From positions 465,528,740-465,592,739 of the forward strand of contig CM042686.1 of NCBI GenBank assembly GCA_023614405.1: 64,000 bases of DNA. Direction: 5' to 3'. Shown piece after piece: positions 21,892 to 34,304 of this stretch. Source of the stretch: Avena insularis (Eukaryota > Streptophyta > Magnoliopsida > Poales > Poaceae). The translations under genes were made by a program, and so were the position numbers. The notes under the pieces are model-generated. The model worked only from the letters and a program-made list of their open reading frames with translations. It ran no database searches and was not told where the DNA came from. Position 1 is the first letter of the stretch, and the number at the start of each line of letters is the position of its first letter.

Positions 21892-23945
21892 TTATTAGCC
21901 CATAATATTCTATGGGCTACAATATACTCGTGGGCCTAAACAAGGATCCTAAAATGTTACTGTATTTTTCTTTTCCGAAGCAGCTGAGTTTTTTTTCCCA
22001 CACATTTTTTCCAGCGCAACTGGCGTATGTGGATTTAATGTTATTCTTGCAGTCCGACGTATTTTATCTGGAGAGGGAAGTGCACAGGCAATTAATCCCT
22101 AAGGTACAAAATGCAAACAATTTGTCCCAATTTAGGCCTATATAAGGATCTAGGTGTGCAAGTTTCTATCGTCTTGCATAAACCATGCCATGCTGACTAT
22201 GATTTAGATGTTTACCTTGATGTGTTCTTTGGCCTGTCTAGAGTTCTGATCATCTTGAGCGCATGAGTAATTTTGTTGTTACTTCCTGACTTTGCCTAGC
22301 ATTCATGCTCATATTGATTATTTTTCGCGAGAAATACTTCCATGAGAACTTGATTATTAGCTAGTTGAGCTTTTCATTAACTAGAGCTATACTCTCTCGA
22401 AACAGGCATGCGTCCAGCTATATTAATATAGCAACCACGATTGAGACCGTCGTTAGGCTAGACAGCATAACGCCCAAAAGAAAACTACAAAGAAAAAAAA
22501 AGGAAAGAAAACAAAACCGACAACAGTGGCTCGACGAAACGAGGATGACCCGCAACCGCTGTGCCCCCCGAAGAATTCCCACCACCCTCCTAGCGCTCCG
22601 AAACATCACGTACCAAGCAACACCTCAAAGAAGGAAAGCAACTAGAGGTATACATAAACTAGAGAGAGGAGAGAGGGATGGTACCAAAGCTAGACCTGGA
22701 ACTAGGAGATACTTGAGCGCCCCACCTAGGCGATGCACGGTCATGGGCACTATTGAGGATACTCCCATGCAGAGAAGGAGTACAAGCATATCAGAAGGTG
22801 TGAACTACAAGGGTGCAGAATTCAGCTTGAGCTTCTGAAAGAGTAGTGCTTCTCAATCCTAGGTATGAAATACTACTTACTGATGTTTTTTATTGGACAA
22901 ATGTCTTTTATTGGACTTCCTAGAGGAGAAGTATGGCTTAACTTGAAATAAGTTCCAATGATATTACCATGCTAGTTGTTGGATTTGTATATTATAATAT
23001 TACCTTCGGGGATGATACCTACGACTTGCTTTTTTATCACTTTCTACTTATTATGAGACAATGTATAATAATTATTGCATGTTTCTTAACTTGATATTTA
23101 GAGCTACACATTGCTTGGATTTAGAGAAAAAAGTAGTATTGTTGCTCTTAAAATGAAAGTTAGATTTCTTGGGTTTCTTTATCTTTGAACCAGTGCACTT
23201 AATGACAATCTTCTTTTGGGTATGCATGTCATTTTTATATATAGATGGAAACACCGGTATAGAGTCCTGTTTGTTTTTCTGGTTATGTATCATGTCAAGG
23301 GTAACTTTCGAGTTTAGATATTGCAGAAAATGTTGTGTTGCTTGGTAATGATAATGTCATTTTTGGGGGCTGTAATACACTTGCTTATTTTGTTGCCTAT
23401 GAATAAATCATACTTTTGAGTATTAGAAATGAATTTTTTTTGTTGGTATAGAAATTGGGTGGCCTTTGTCAACTATGTCGGCATCCATGTACTTGCTACA
23501 CGGGTGGTTATTCTTTGTTGTTTATTGTATGATTGCTAATGCAACGGTGTGACATACTTAGCTGCTTTAGGATGTTCAGACAATGTCTAGAAAGTTCTTT
23601 GGATTTGTATTCTGACCACCACGTCAGGACAGGCTTTGTGTAGACCATGTCCAAAAAGTTTCATGGAATTTATGTTTTGGAGCGCTACATTAGAAGAGAG
23701 CTTTGACTAGGTATCATAATAATCTCAAGTTACATTACACCACTTCTACAATCGCTACGCAGGTTATCGGTGGGATGTGTTGTAAAATGTATGGGAAATG
23801 TGCATCCCTCACTTAATTTTTTTTGGTGACGGTGATAGTCGAATTGTAAGATTGCGTGTAATTCATCTTCTGGATGCGTGTTCCATAAAATTTACCTACC
23901 ACCATTCAGATAGTCTATGCCATGTGCGAAACCATTTTGTAATAT
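21892..23945. other. Intergenic, no gene recognised
   Basis: The first part is the upstream flank of the CHZ1-like gene. The longest frame (22365-22838, plus) is Arg/Lys rich with no recognisable domain and is probably incidental. A weak resemblance to the antisense 3' ends of grass LINEs (AATATAGCAACCACG) near 22425 was seen but not developed. The rest is AT-rich with no structure. Confidence 0.45.
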
Positions 23946-23950
23946 ATTAA

Positions 23951-25680
23951 AGATGGGGTTCGTTGCATGGAAAACAAAATTTTAACTACGGTTGCAGCCA
24001 ACAAAATCATATCTAGAAGATACATATAACCGTTTTAGATGGACTCTCCCTCGAAGATCATAACGCAGATAACGTTTCCGTAAACAAACGTAGTTTTTTT
24101 AGAGTGTACACGACCGTCCTCAAGGACGCGATGACAACGCCACACGTGCAGCGCCTCTGTAATCGGTCACACATACGGTGTGTCGATGACTTTCTTCCCT
24201 CACTTCAGCGCGGCAGCGAAAGTAGGGGATCCTTGGAAACTCCGCCAACACTATGACATGATGGTGATGGTGGTGGAGAAGATCTTGAGTAGGGCTTAGC
24301 CTAAGCACCTCGCTCGTGGCAATGGACAAGGCTAGAAGGAAAGGAAGAGGCCCCCAAAAGGTATATGAGAGGAGAGGATGAGTGTGTTGGTGTGTGGAGA
24401 GGGGGTCTCCACCTCCTCCTTTTATAAGAGAGGGGGGCTGCGCCCAAGAGGCTTGCACCAGCCCCTAGTGGTGCCCCCATCTCTCCCCTCTTGATGGTGG
24501 TGGAGTCTCCACTCACACAAATCAAAGAGTCACCATAATTCCATTAGTTCTTCACTCAAAATCAAAGGTCTTTCCATTAAAGCACTTTAATTCACTTGGT
24601 TTAATACCACTCAATTTAATAAACACTTTATTTAATGAGTACTTTATTTAATGAACACTTAATTTAATAAACACATTGATAATCAAATTCTCGATAATAT
24701 TCTGTTACACCAAAACTATTCTGGTAGATTTATCAGAACAGTTCCTCCGCTATACGGTATTTTCTCCGGTGTTTCCTATCCACTCAAATGGTATTTTCTC
24801 CGGTGTTTCCTATCCACTCAAATGCGTCGACTACCCTTAAGTGTGTCTCCCTAAAAGGCTCGCAAACTGAGTGGACATGATCGAGAGATTCTCCGATCAA
24901 TAATCATTAGCGGGACCTGGAGATTAATAATGACTCCCACCAGCTCAAGCGATGAACTAGTGATCACGTGAACCTTTATTTGCAGTAACCTATTCCTTTT
25001 GTCACGTGATATTTTACTTATCCGGGATCTGATCATTCGGTATCATTCATACCTAGTTCGATCCCGTTACTAACAAGTAGTCTCTTCTTGTTCCCGTGAT
25101 ACAACATTCTTAGTGATCGTTATCACTTGTTTGCAAGCTATGTTAATGTGATATCACCGAGAGGGCCCTGAGTATATCTCTTCGTTATCAGGATGGACAA
25201 ATCCCACTCTTGATCCACGAGCCCCAACTAACACTTTCCAAGTACCTGACGACACCTTTATAATTATCCTGTTACGGTGTGACGTTTGATGCAATCAAAG
25301 TACTCTTTCAGAGTCATTGATTGACGTGATCTCATGGTCTAAGGATTAGAGTTACTTCGAATGATGTTATAGTAGTGTAAACATAATGGCATGATCGTAT
25401 TACTATACTTAGGAAGTATGTTCATCAAATTATTCAATCAATGGTGTGACCTTGTTATTAACAACATCTAATGTCATGATCAGGAAACCTTGATCATCTG
25501 TTAATCAACAATCTAGTATAATGAGAGGCTTCACTAGGAACATTTTATTTGTTTATTAAACACACATGTATTAACGTTTCCGGTTAACACAATTACAGCA
25601 TGAGAAATAAACATTTATCATAAACATGGAATATAATATAATAATCACTTTATTATTGTCTCTTCGACATATTCCTTTCA
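23951..25680 (-). mobile_element. Solo LTR of a Copia-type retrotransposon
   Basis: On the minus strand the sequence opens TGAAAGGAATATGTCGAAGA at 25680 and runs to about 23951, where plus-strand AGATGGGGTTCGTTGCATGG matches the layout of the related LTR end at 26705. The flanks carry ATTAA at 23946-23950 and 25681-25685, a probable 5-bp target duplication; three extra bases (AGA) precede the expected TG. A TATA box (TTATAAAAGG, minus strand, near 24420) fits an LTR promoter. No internal region or second LTR is present, so unequal recombination probably left a solo LTR of about 1.73 kb. Confidence 0.7.
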
Positions 25681-25685
25681 ATTAA

Positions 25686-26327
25686 CTATTGTGTAGGCTG
25701 GCTGATTTGTTAATGGTGATACCGATGTTGTTGATTTAAAACCCTCTTGCCGCTTCATCCCTAAAGTGTCATACAATGCACCGATCTAATGATTTCATAT
25801 TGTTTCATGCTTTGCTGATGTAAGTTTGCTAAAGCCTAACAGTCTAAACCATAAAATCGAATGTTCCGCTCTAAATCATAGTCTTTTTCTGTATCTACCA
25901 CACATGTATATATACGAACATGCTAATTCTTGTCTGATCAAGAGAATGAACATGGAAACTACTCACACATCAAGAATGAAGGAGTGATAAAAATAGTATA
26001 TTATGTTCTGCCACATCATTTCCTCTAACATGTGACCACCAGAAATATGATTCGTGCCAATCTAAGTACATTCTATCTGTTGTTCAAGCCCACAGGGTGC
26101 TAAGTGTCACCGCACCTAATTTTATAGTACTTGCTCATGCATATACAATTCACTCTCGGAGCGGTGACGTTTAGCTTGTATCGTCATATGATTCTTGGTA
26201 GATATCATGCGTTGCTTCAATAGTTCAATATGAACTGCAAACAGAAAATGGAAAAGTGATGCTAACGTGGAATATTGTAACTCGGGAATTGCCCCGATCT
26301 TGAGATCATGACCATACAAATGACTTA
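25686..26327. other. Intergenic, no gene recognised
   Basis: AT-rich sequence without supported ORFs, RNA genes or clear repeats between the solo LTR and the MITE nest. Confidence 0.5.
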
Positions 26328-26704
26328 GGCCTTTCACAATGGAAGATTTCTTAGAAATTTACCATAGAAAAATAAATGTCTAAGAAACAACCTCTATAAT
26401 GCATTGTTTCTTAGACTAGTTCCAATGGGGATATCATAGGTGATATTATGCATTACATGCATGCAAAGTGCTTATATGTCACCGCAATTAATGATGAAAG
26501 ATATTATGTTGATATCATAGGTAGATATGGTATGATAGCACGTGGAATTAGAAAAAATAATCTCAAATAAATCTTGTACATAATTTTACCTTGAGATTTT
26601 ATAAAATAATAAATACACTAAGACTATATATTACACCATACTATGCATTGTGGACATGGTATCATATAGTAGTATCATAATACATGATACTACTATATGA
26701 TACT

Positions 26705-27118
26705 TGTAGGGGTTCCGCGTATGAAAACAATAATTTTTACCCTACGCCCCTGAACCCCTGATGCTATCAGGACCTATCTATTAGTAATGCAGTAACGAGA
26801 GGGGCTTTTCGTGAACTTACCCTTGAAGACCGAAAAACGTTGTCAACGCTAAGGAGAACATGGTTGATGTAGATGAGCCGAAGCCGACCCCAAGGTCGTG
26901 ATGAAGTCCTTGCGCTCCTACGGCTCCAACGACTTGAGTGCTTCAAGTGTGACACCTCGCAGGGAGTTACACACGTCCGGTGCCTGACGATGACTCCCGC
27001 TTCCCCGATCTAGCAGCAGTTGCGGAAGTAGAGCTCCTGAATCCGAATCCCACAGTGTGACGGCACTCCGCGGTGAAGATGTCTCTCGTTCGCGCAGTCC
27101 GAACTTGGGACAACGGTC

Positions 27119-27162
<44 letters not shown>

Positions 27163-28029
27163 AAGAGAGAGAGAATATCAATTGGAGGTCTCCTCAAAAG
27201 TGAGGAAATCTTTATTGAATATTGTGTGTATTTATCTGGCGAAATACCCTCACTATATATAGGGGGAGGGGAGGTATTACCTCCCTCAAAGTCCCGGGGT
27301 GGGCCTAAAGGAGAGGAGAGGGGGAGGGGTTGGCGCCGCCGGCCACCCCATGGGCCCCACATGGGGGGCTGGCCCACTAGGGCGCTGGCCACCCCCTTTG
27401 GCCCTTCTCCCTCTTACCTTTCCCTAATGGGCCCTCTTCCCTCCGGAATTGGCCCATTAAGCCTTTTGACCTTTAAATTGATTTTCTCTTTTATTAAATA
27501 ATTATGAATAAATAATTAAATCAATACTTAACATTTATTCACATATTATTCAATCTTCGTGGCTATGGAACACCTTCCACCTCCACTCTGGACATCCTCC
27601 GGACTTACTGAAACCCTTCCGGTTTTCTCTCTACTATTCTTTGGTGATTCTTTCGATCCTATAAACACTCTCTAAGCATAATCAAACCCTTAAGCGTGAT
27701 ACCCTATGGTTCGAGAACACTCTAGACATGGTCGGGACACTCCCGGACCAATGATCGATAGAGGGACCTAGATGGCCATGTGACCCCTGTGCGTTCCACG
27801 AAGATCTTTCGTCGTTTGAACCGGGACGGTCATGTCTTATTCCCTTTGTCTCTCGATACTTGCATTGCCCGAGATCTGATCAATGACATCACCATGTCGT
27901 GTTCAATATCGTTACTGAATAATGCTACTTGACTCGTTCTGACAAGTGATATCCCTATGATCAAATCACACGCTGCGCAGCTATTGGATATAACTTCTCC
28001 TGAGTGGGCCCTTAAGTATCTTTCCGTCG
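26705..28029 (-). repeat. 3' LTR, truncated at its internal end
   Basis: This copy matches 30578 to about 31850 of the 5' LTR and stops at TATCTTTCCGTCG. The U3 beginning (equivalent to about 31851-32330) and the polypurine tract are missing. It also carries a long GA microsatellite at 27119-27173 where the partner LTR has only a short GA run. Confidence 0.8.
27119..27173. repeat. GA microsatellite
   Basis: An almost pure GAGAGA run with one CAAA interruption, in the 3' LTR; the corresponding site in the 5' LTR (near 30983-30993) is much shorter. It creates spurious Ser-Leu or Arg-Glu frames. Confidence 0.9.
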
Positions 28030-28713
28030 TAGTAATTAGATTCTCATTTATCTTTAATATCCTTTGTTTGATGAAACACTTTGATCATATCAAATAGTTT
28101 TATCTTCATGTTTCCTTTGGTAAACTTCTTTACACATTTAAGCAATCATATAATGATAATTACCATTTTTGTTAAAACACAATAAATCGAATATGTATTT
28201 ACTTTTAACAACTCATTAAAACACCTTGTATTCAAGTAATACACGGTGTTCAAGTTATTTTGCCGAACTTTGGCATGATTTATATGTGACAAGTAATCAA
28301 ATGAATTTCACATATTATCATATAACTTTGAATTTAAACAATGGTTTCATTCATTAATGAACATATCATTAAGTTGGGTATTTTTAAGGCATTTCAGTAT
28401 TTTACAAATGTTCATGCATTATCAATTAGTTTCAAAATAAGGATAATTCACACATAATCAAACAAGATATAAACACAAATAGAAATCATTTATAAAAGTG
28501 GAACAACTGTTTGTTACAAGCTCATATGAATAACCGTCTAACAAAGTGTGAGACTCACTAAAGAAGTTCACAATCTTTTTGATTACAATAATCATCCTAA
28601 AACATAAATTAAATGATAAATGTCGAGGGAGAGTGTCGTTGGACATCATCATCATCATGCTTGCCATCAACATGAAACGTCACCTCTTCTCCAGCAAGCA
28701 CCTCTCATGCAGA

Positions 28714-29462
28714 AGGACCTGTTTTCAGTAAAACATAACAAGTATGAAATATACTTAACACTACAAATGTGTTTGCAAGATTATAACATTTATAAAATTG
28801 TATATCAAATATATACCTTTGTCATTGATGACCTCAGCGACAATGGGTTCAACCATCACATCTCTGAAATGTGATATGAACTCGTGGAAATACCGTGTTT
28901 CCGCGTCGCCTCTCATAATGCAAATCCTGGCTTGTGCTTGGTAGCTTGGTGGCAGCGACCGCAGCACAACGCCTATTGCAAAAGAGCTTGTGAACCAGTT
29001 GTCCAGGAAGTATGCAGGCCTCATGTACGCATCATGCATGCGCTCCAAGTGGTCGTTAAGTGATGAGTTCTCCTCCATCTTAATGGAGAGGAAGTCTCCC
29101 ATCAGCTCATGCTCCCATATGAGTGCTTGTTCCACGAAATGTGTCCTAAGCTGTACCATAGTCGCACGAGGGTCAAGATTACCCATGACTGGCTACAACT
29201 CATCCACAATCTCGTAGCACATTATAACTGATATGAAGGTGGACATCTCACGATGGTAATAGCGGTCTTCCCGCTGTTCTGGGGTCTCATAGAAACATGG
29301 CTTCTCCAAATCCATCTCGTCGAGTATATAGTCGACCATGTTATTCTCGCTAAGGAGAACGTGGAGACGCGCAACCCATATAGAGAAGTTTGATCTGTCT
29401 AGCCTGAGCTTCTCTCCTTCTAACCAATCGTTAACAGGAAAGGTAGTATCGGGGAAAACCAT
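28714..29462 (-). pseudogene. Copia gag gene with one in-frame stop
   Basis: The frame starts ATG at 29462 with MVFPDTTFPVNDWLEGEKLR, then LDRSNFSIWVARLHVLLSEN, typical of the N-terminal Gag_pre/UBN2 region of Copia elements. An in-frame TAG at 29193-29195 (probably CAG originally) interrupts it, and the same frame goes on with PVMGNLDPRATMVQLRTHFV through HLERMHDAYMRP and LRSLPPSYQAQARICIM to EVINDKG. A possible splice donor (AAAG|GTATAT, after 28817) and acceptor (AACAG|GTCC, before 28727) would join it to a four-codon tail ending at 28714. No zinc knuckle is seen. Gag would form the virus-like particle. Confidence 0.75.
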
Positions 29463-30577
29463 TTTCTACATTTATAATTGCAAAAGGAATTTAGACTAAG
29501 TTTATAATTAAATGAATTAATAATAACTCCACTCAGAAACACCTATCCCATGAAGGGTTCCTAGTGATAACACGACCCTTTTTCCCTACATCTCCCCTGA
29601 TCATCACGACCATCAATCTGGGTTCTAGGATAGACGCTAAACGTCGATCACATCATTCATGTGACTCGTGCTCGATCTTTCGACCATTCGTGTTCTGAGA
29701 CCACGTCTCTGTAACGTGCTAGACTCACCAACTCAACCTTAGTGTATTCACTGTGCAATATGGCTTACATCCACTGTATGCGAACGTAGATATGTCTGAC
29801 ACCCGATCATCACGGCCTGCCTCATATCGAAGAACTTTCTTGGTGGTGCACACTAAGGGGGAACACAATTATTGGTAATTTTAAGAGAGATCATCTTATT
29901 AGGCTACCGTCGAGTATCTAATACTAGCACACAATAAGATATACAAATAATAACATTGAATGTAAATGTGATGTGATATGGTCCTTCACGTTGTGATCTC
30001 CATCCGTCGTCACCGGATTCCGGTGGCAGGGTTCTGGCGCCGTAGACACCAGGGTACCGTTGTCTTTCCGGCGTGGTAGTCCGTCACCTCTGTGACTATC
30101 TACTACTACGTAACATAAGGTAATCACTTTACCTTTTCCACAACCATATCACAAAGCAACGCCCCCTGCAAAACAAAGTTAGACGTCTCCACTTTATCTT
30201 TGCATGTTTTACATGGCTGAATGAGATTTCGCACAAGAACCGTTCTTACCTACGAACTGTCACCACAACGCTGATCAAGTAGTTGTCTATACTACACCCC
30301 TTTCGGGGACCTCCGTTGCAAATGTCATACCAACTAATGCGAGAGAGACAGACACCCCCCCAAAGCCACTTTATAGGGTACAAGTCGTATGTCAAGCATG
30401 GACCAGTCTCACGAATGGACGCGTAAAGTTGGTTGGGGGCCGCTTCATCAAGCATTACTACGGTATACACAAGTACACGTGGGAGGGTAACAACTAAAAG
30501 ATCAACACCCACACGCTACATCTCGTGTGTTCTACCCGTACTAGCATTACTACGCATAGATCTAGCTCTGATACCAC

Positions 30578-32330
30578 TGTAAGGGTTTTGCGTATGAAAA
30601 CAATAATTTTTACCCTACGCCCCTAAACCCCTGATGCTGCCAGGATATATCTATTAGTAATGCAGTAATAGGAGGGGCTTTTCGCGAACTTACCCTTGAA
30701 GACCGAAAAGCGTTGTCAACGCTCAGGAGAACGTGGTTGATATAGACGAGCCGAAGCCGACCTCAAGGTCGTGATGAAGTCCTTGCGCTCCTACGGCTCC
30801 AACGACTTGAGTGCCTCAAGTGTGACACCTCGTGGGGAGTTACACGTCCGTGTCCGCGATGACTCCGCTTCCCGATCCGGCAGCGATGAAGTAGAGCTCC
30901 TGGATCCGAATCCCGCAGCGCGACGGCGCTCCGCGGTGAAGATGTCTCTCGTTCACGCAGTCCGAACTTAGGACCACGGTCACGAGAGAGAGAGAATATC
31001 AATTGGAGGTCTCCCCAAAAGTGGGGAAACCTTTATTGAATATTGTGTGTATTTATCTGGCTAAATACCCCCACTATATATAGGGGGAGGGGAGGTACTA
31101 CCTCCCTCAAAGTCCAGGGGTGGTACTAAAGGAGAGGAAAGGGAGAAGGGGTGGCGCCGCCGGCCACCCCATGGGCCCCGCGCGGGGAGGCTAGCCCACT
31201 AGGGCGCCGGCCACCCCCTTTGGCCCTTCTCCCTCTTGCCTTTCCCTAATGGGCCCTCTTCCTTTTAGAATTGGCCCATTAAGCCTTTTGACCTTTAAAT
31301 TGATTTTCTCTTTTATTAAATAATTATGGTTAAATGATTAAATCAATATTTAACATTCATTCGCATATTATTCAATCTCCGTAACCATGGAACACCTTCC
31401 ACCTCCACTCCGAACATCCTCCAGACTTACCGAAACCCTTCCGGTTTTCTCTCTACTATTCTTCGGCGATTCTTCTGATCCTATAAACACTCTCTAAGCA
31501 TCATCAAACCCTTAAGCGTGATACCCTACAATTTGGGAATACTCTAGACATGGTCAGGACACTCCCGGACTAATGATCGATAGAGGGACATGGATGGCCA
31601 TGTGACCCATGTGCGTTCCATGAAAATCTTTCGTCATTTGAATCGGGACGGTCGTGTCTTATTCCCTTTGTCTATCGATACTTGCATTGCCTGAGATCTG
31701 ATCAATGACACCACCATGTCGTGTTCAATCTCATTACTAAACAATGCTACTTGACTCGTTCCGACAAGTGATATCCCTGTGATCAAATCACACGCTGCGC
31801 AGCTATTGGATATAACTTCTCCTGATTGGGCCCTTAAGTATCTTTCCGTCACGTGGACGGACAAATCCCGCTCTTGACATATATTGCCTCTACGGTTCCT
31901 CCGAGTACCTGGACACACCTTTATAATCACTGTATTACCAAGTGATGCTTGATGCTATCTAAGCACTCTCAGGAGACGATGATTGATATAGCCTCACGAT
32001 CTAAGGAATAGTCTACGAGGATCCATTTCTAATCATCGTAACTTGAACTTCGTGACATGATCGGGTCACGATGTTTAGGTTGGGTACTGGTTCATCATCT
32101 CATTCTCAGAATGAGTTGACTCCATTTCCAACTGGCATAAATGCCACATGATCAGGAAACTTGATCATCTGTTGACCAATGAACCAGTGACTAGAGTTTC
32201 ACTGGGAACTCATGGTTGTTTATATATCACACGTGTATTGATGTTTCCACTCAATACAGTTATAGCATGATATAAAACTTAATCATAAACTTTATGAATT
32301 ACTATTTGTCTCTAGGGCATATTTCCAACA
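30578..32330 (-). repeat. 5' LTR, full length (1753 bp)
   Basis: It runs from TGTTGGAAATATGCCC (minus strand, 32330) to CCCTTACA at 30578, next to a one-base spacer and the Met-tRNA primer site. A TATATATA box on the minus strand near 31075-31082 is the likely LTR promoter. Confidence 0.85.
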
Positions 32331-32550
32331 ATACTCCCATTGTGACCAGTCTTAAGGTTGCATCTTAATTTAATGATTTTAGCCTCATGCATTCCTGTCA
32401 TTGGTCTACCACTTATTTTTGCATGTGACTACGTGCAAGAGGTGTATCTCAGTTAAGGTACAACACCACTTTGTTTTGTCATTAAATATGATGCCACATA
32501 AGCATTTTTCTTATGATATCGCGATTAGAGACTACCATTGTGAAAGGTCC

Positions 32551-33060
32551 TGGTCATAGTAGAGGTAACTTCAGCAGTAACTAAGAGTCCAACTCAACAC
32601 TTTTGCTTATGTGACAATGGGTTAATGAATAGAGAGAGATAGAGTAACTAGCTATATTAGTACTGTAACATCACATATATCAAGGCAAAGTGAGTCTACA
32701 ACCTAATTAATATGACATTGCATGTTATAAGTTAATTATTTCCAATATATGGAGACAGTAATTTAGACTATTAACATATGCTACTAGTTTAAGTTATTTT
32801 GCGCTATGACTAGCCTAATGGAGAGCAGTCTAGATAAGAGTGGATGTACCAGAACTTTTCGAGCGACAACCTTTGGGCAATCATGACTAAACGTCTCAAA
32901 ACAACTCCCTGGTGCCGAGGGCTTTGAATAGTTCGCTTCAGAATGCAATCGCAAGGATTTATCTTGATTTTAGAATAGTGGCGACAGAACGGGGTTCATG
33001 GAGCTTCAAAATGTTATCAAACTTCTTTTTATTTTAAAATTTTGGTTAAGCAAGGGATCA
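32551..33060. other. Intergenic, no gene recognised
   Basis: No supported ORF or repeat; the sequence leads into a short Gypsy-like fragment. Confidence 0.45.
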
Positions 33061-33075
33061 AATGTGTAATCAACT

Positions 33076-33190
33076 TTATGTGATGATATCCTGGAGGAAG
33101 TGCCGCATCACCATCGGTGTTGTAAATAGATGAGGTAAGCACGCAAAGTTTGTGAAGCGATCGACTACCATCAACGTAACAACACGGCGA
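33076..33190 (-). pseudogene. Short Ty3/Gypsy integrase-like fragment
   Basis: The minus strand encodes LMVVDRFTNFACLPHLFTTP followed by MVMRHFLQDIIT. This resembles the start of the integrase catalytic core, where VVDRFxKxAHF is usual and the Asp belongs to the DDE triad. It is only about 35 residues and is fused directly to the next TE ORF on the other strand. The match is by eye and could be fortuitous. Confidence 0.4.
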
Positions 33191-34304
33191 GCCGTCGCCG
33201 ATGGTGGAGCGTGCCGGGACGCACCCTTGAGTATGTCTTTGAGTACATCCACGCCGACAACAACTCCCGACTGGGCTTCCCGTGTTCGCTGGCGCCCGCC
33301 CCTCGCCGTGGGCGCCAACCTCCGACGAACTGGGCGCCCAGGAGGATGGCCAACCTCTCCTCCTCCTCCGCGTCGTGCTCGTCGGCGACCGCTTCTGCGC
33401 AGTCGTCACACATCAGCGGCGAGTACTTTCAGCCTCCCAAACGCGAGGCAGACACGCTGATGAGCTCGCCGCCGAGAACACACGCGTGCGGGATCATCAT
33501 CAACGAGCCCCGCACAGGCGCGTCGTCGCTGCCGACAGGACGGCTTCCCCTTCGCCAACCAAAGCCGGAGCCCGTGGACTGGGGTGTAGCAGTCGACAAT
33601 CGAGCGTTCTCTGCACGACGCCGCGCCGCCTTCGCCGATCCTGGAGCCGAACATCCTCGCCTGGTGTAACACCCTCAAATCGGCCGTATGCAAGTTTTAG
33701 CCCTTTCCGCCAAACCCGCATAGAAACCATTCAAGGATGCCCACCAGGCACTTTCGTGCGGGTGGAAAACGAAGTAATACCATTACACAACAGTCCTCGA
33801 TGGGACCCACAGAACAGATATATATACAACATCGACTCCATGAGTCAAGAATACAGATATAATATACAAAGATCCAAATCACCTCGAAACGATAGAGCGT
33901 CCGACTACGGACAAGATGCAAATGGGGCTAAGAGCCCTGAAGAATAACCAATGGCGTCCATAACCATGCCCAGGCCAAGCCGAAAGGGTAACCCTGCTAA
34001 CGACATCGATCTCAAACCTGCTAAAACAAAAGGGGTGCCGACAAAGGGCAAAGGAAAAAGAGGAGCGTCAGTACTGAGACCAGTACATGGCGAGGCTAGA
34101 ATTCGGTGGCTCTCGCCTACATAGGTATGGTGGACTGAAGCGGCAGCGCAGCATGCACTAAACAACCTATAGAGACTCGGTACAACTTTCGGCTATTAGA
34201 GAGAGATAAGAAAGACCTATTCGGATCCAACCTGATACTAACACCAAACAAACCCATCCTGGTATTTCCCCCTCGAGACCAAATGAGGAAGTCGGACCAA
34301 GGAA

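Larger units (their letters stand above)
26705..32330 (-). mobile_element. Copia-type LTR retrotransposon, gag only
   Basis: The minus-strand element starts TGTTGGAAATATGCCCTAGA at 32330 and ends ...CCCCTACA at 26705. The 5-bp duplication ATACT is perfect (26700-26704, 32331-32335). The 5' LTR is 30578-32330, and the primer site TGGTATCAGAGC (initiator Met tRNA) is at 30565-30576 on the minus strand. A gag frame lies at 28817-29462. No protease, integrase, reverse transcriptase or RNase H is present, so it depends on another Copia element. The LTR start is of the Angela/BARE/WIS type. Confidence 0.88.
26414..32351. mobile_element. Inner Tourist/Harbinger-like MITE, split by the Copia element
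   Basis: The left end GACTAGTTCCAATGGGGATA follows TTA (26411-26413). The right end CCCATTGTGACCAGTC is its inverted complement with a few mismatches and is followed by TTA (32352-32354). The two halves, 26414-26704 and 32336-32351, join across the Copia target duplication to give a MITE of about 307 bases. Confidence 0.8.
26328..32550. mobile_element. Outer Tourist-like MITE, split by inner MITE and Copia
   Basis: The left end GGCCTTTCACAATGG (26328, after TTA) is the inverted complement, with one mismatch, of CCATTGTGAAAGGTCC ending at 32550. Removing the inner MITE and its Copia leaves about 290 bases. The right flank is TGG rather than TTA, so the duplication is imperfect or the terminus is a few bases off. 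Confidence 0.6.

Noticed and set aside
22365..22838. 157-codon basic ORF as a gene
   Set aside because: It has low-complexity Arg/Lys/Gln composition, no recognisable domain, no promoter evidence, and possibly antisense LINE 3' sequence.
27119..27173. Long Ser-Leu and Arg-Glu repeat ORFs
   Set aside because: They are translations of a GA microsatellite in an LTR.
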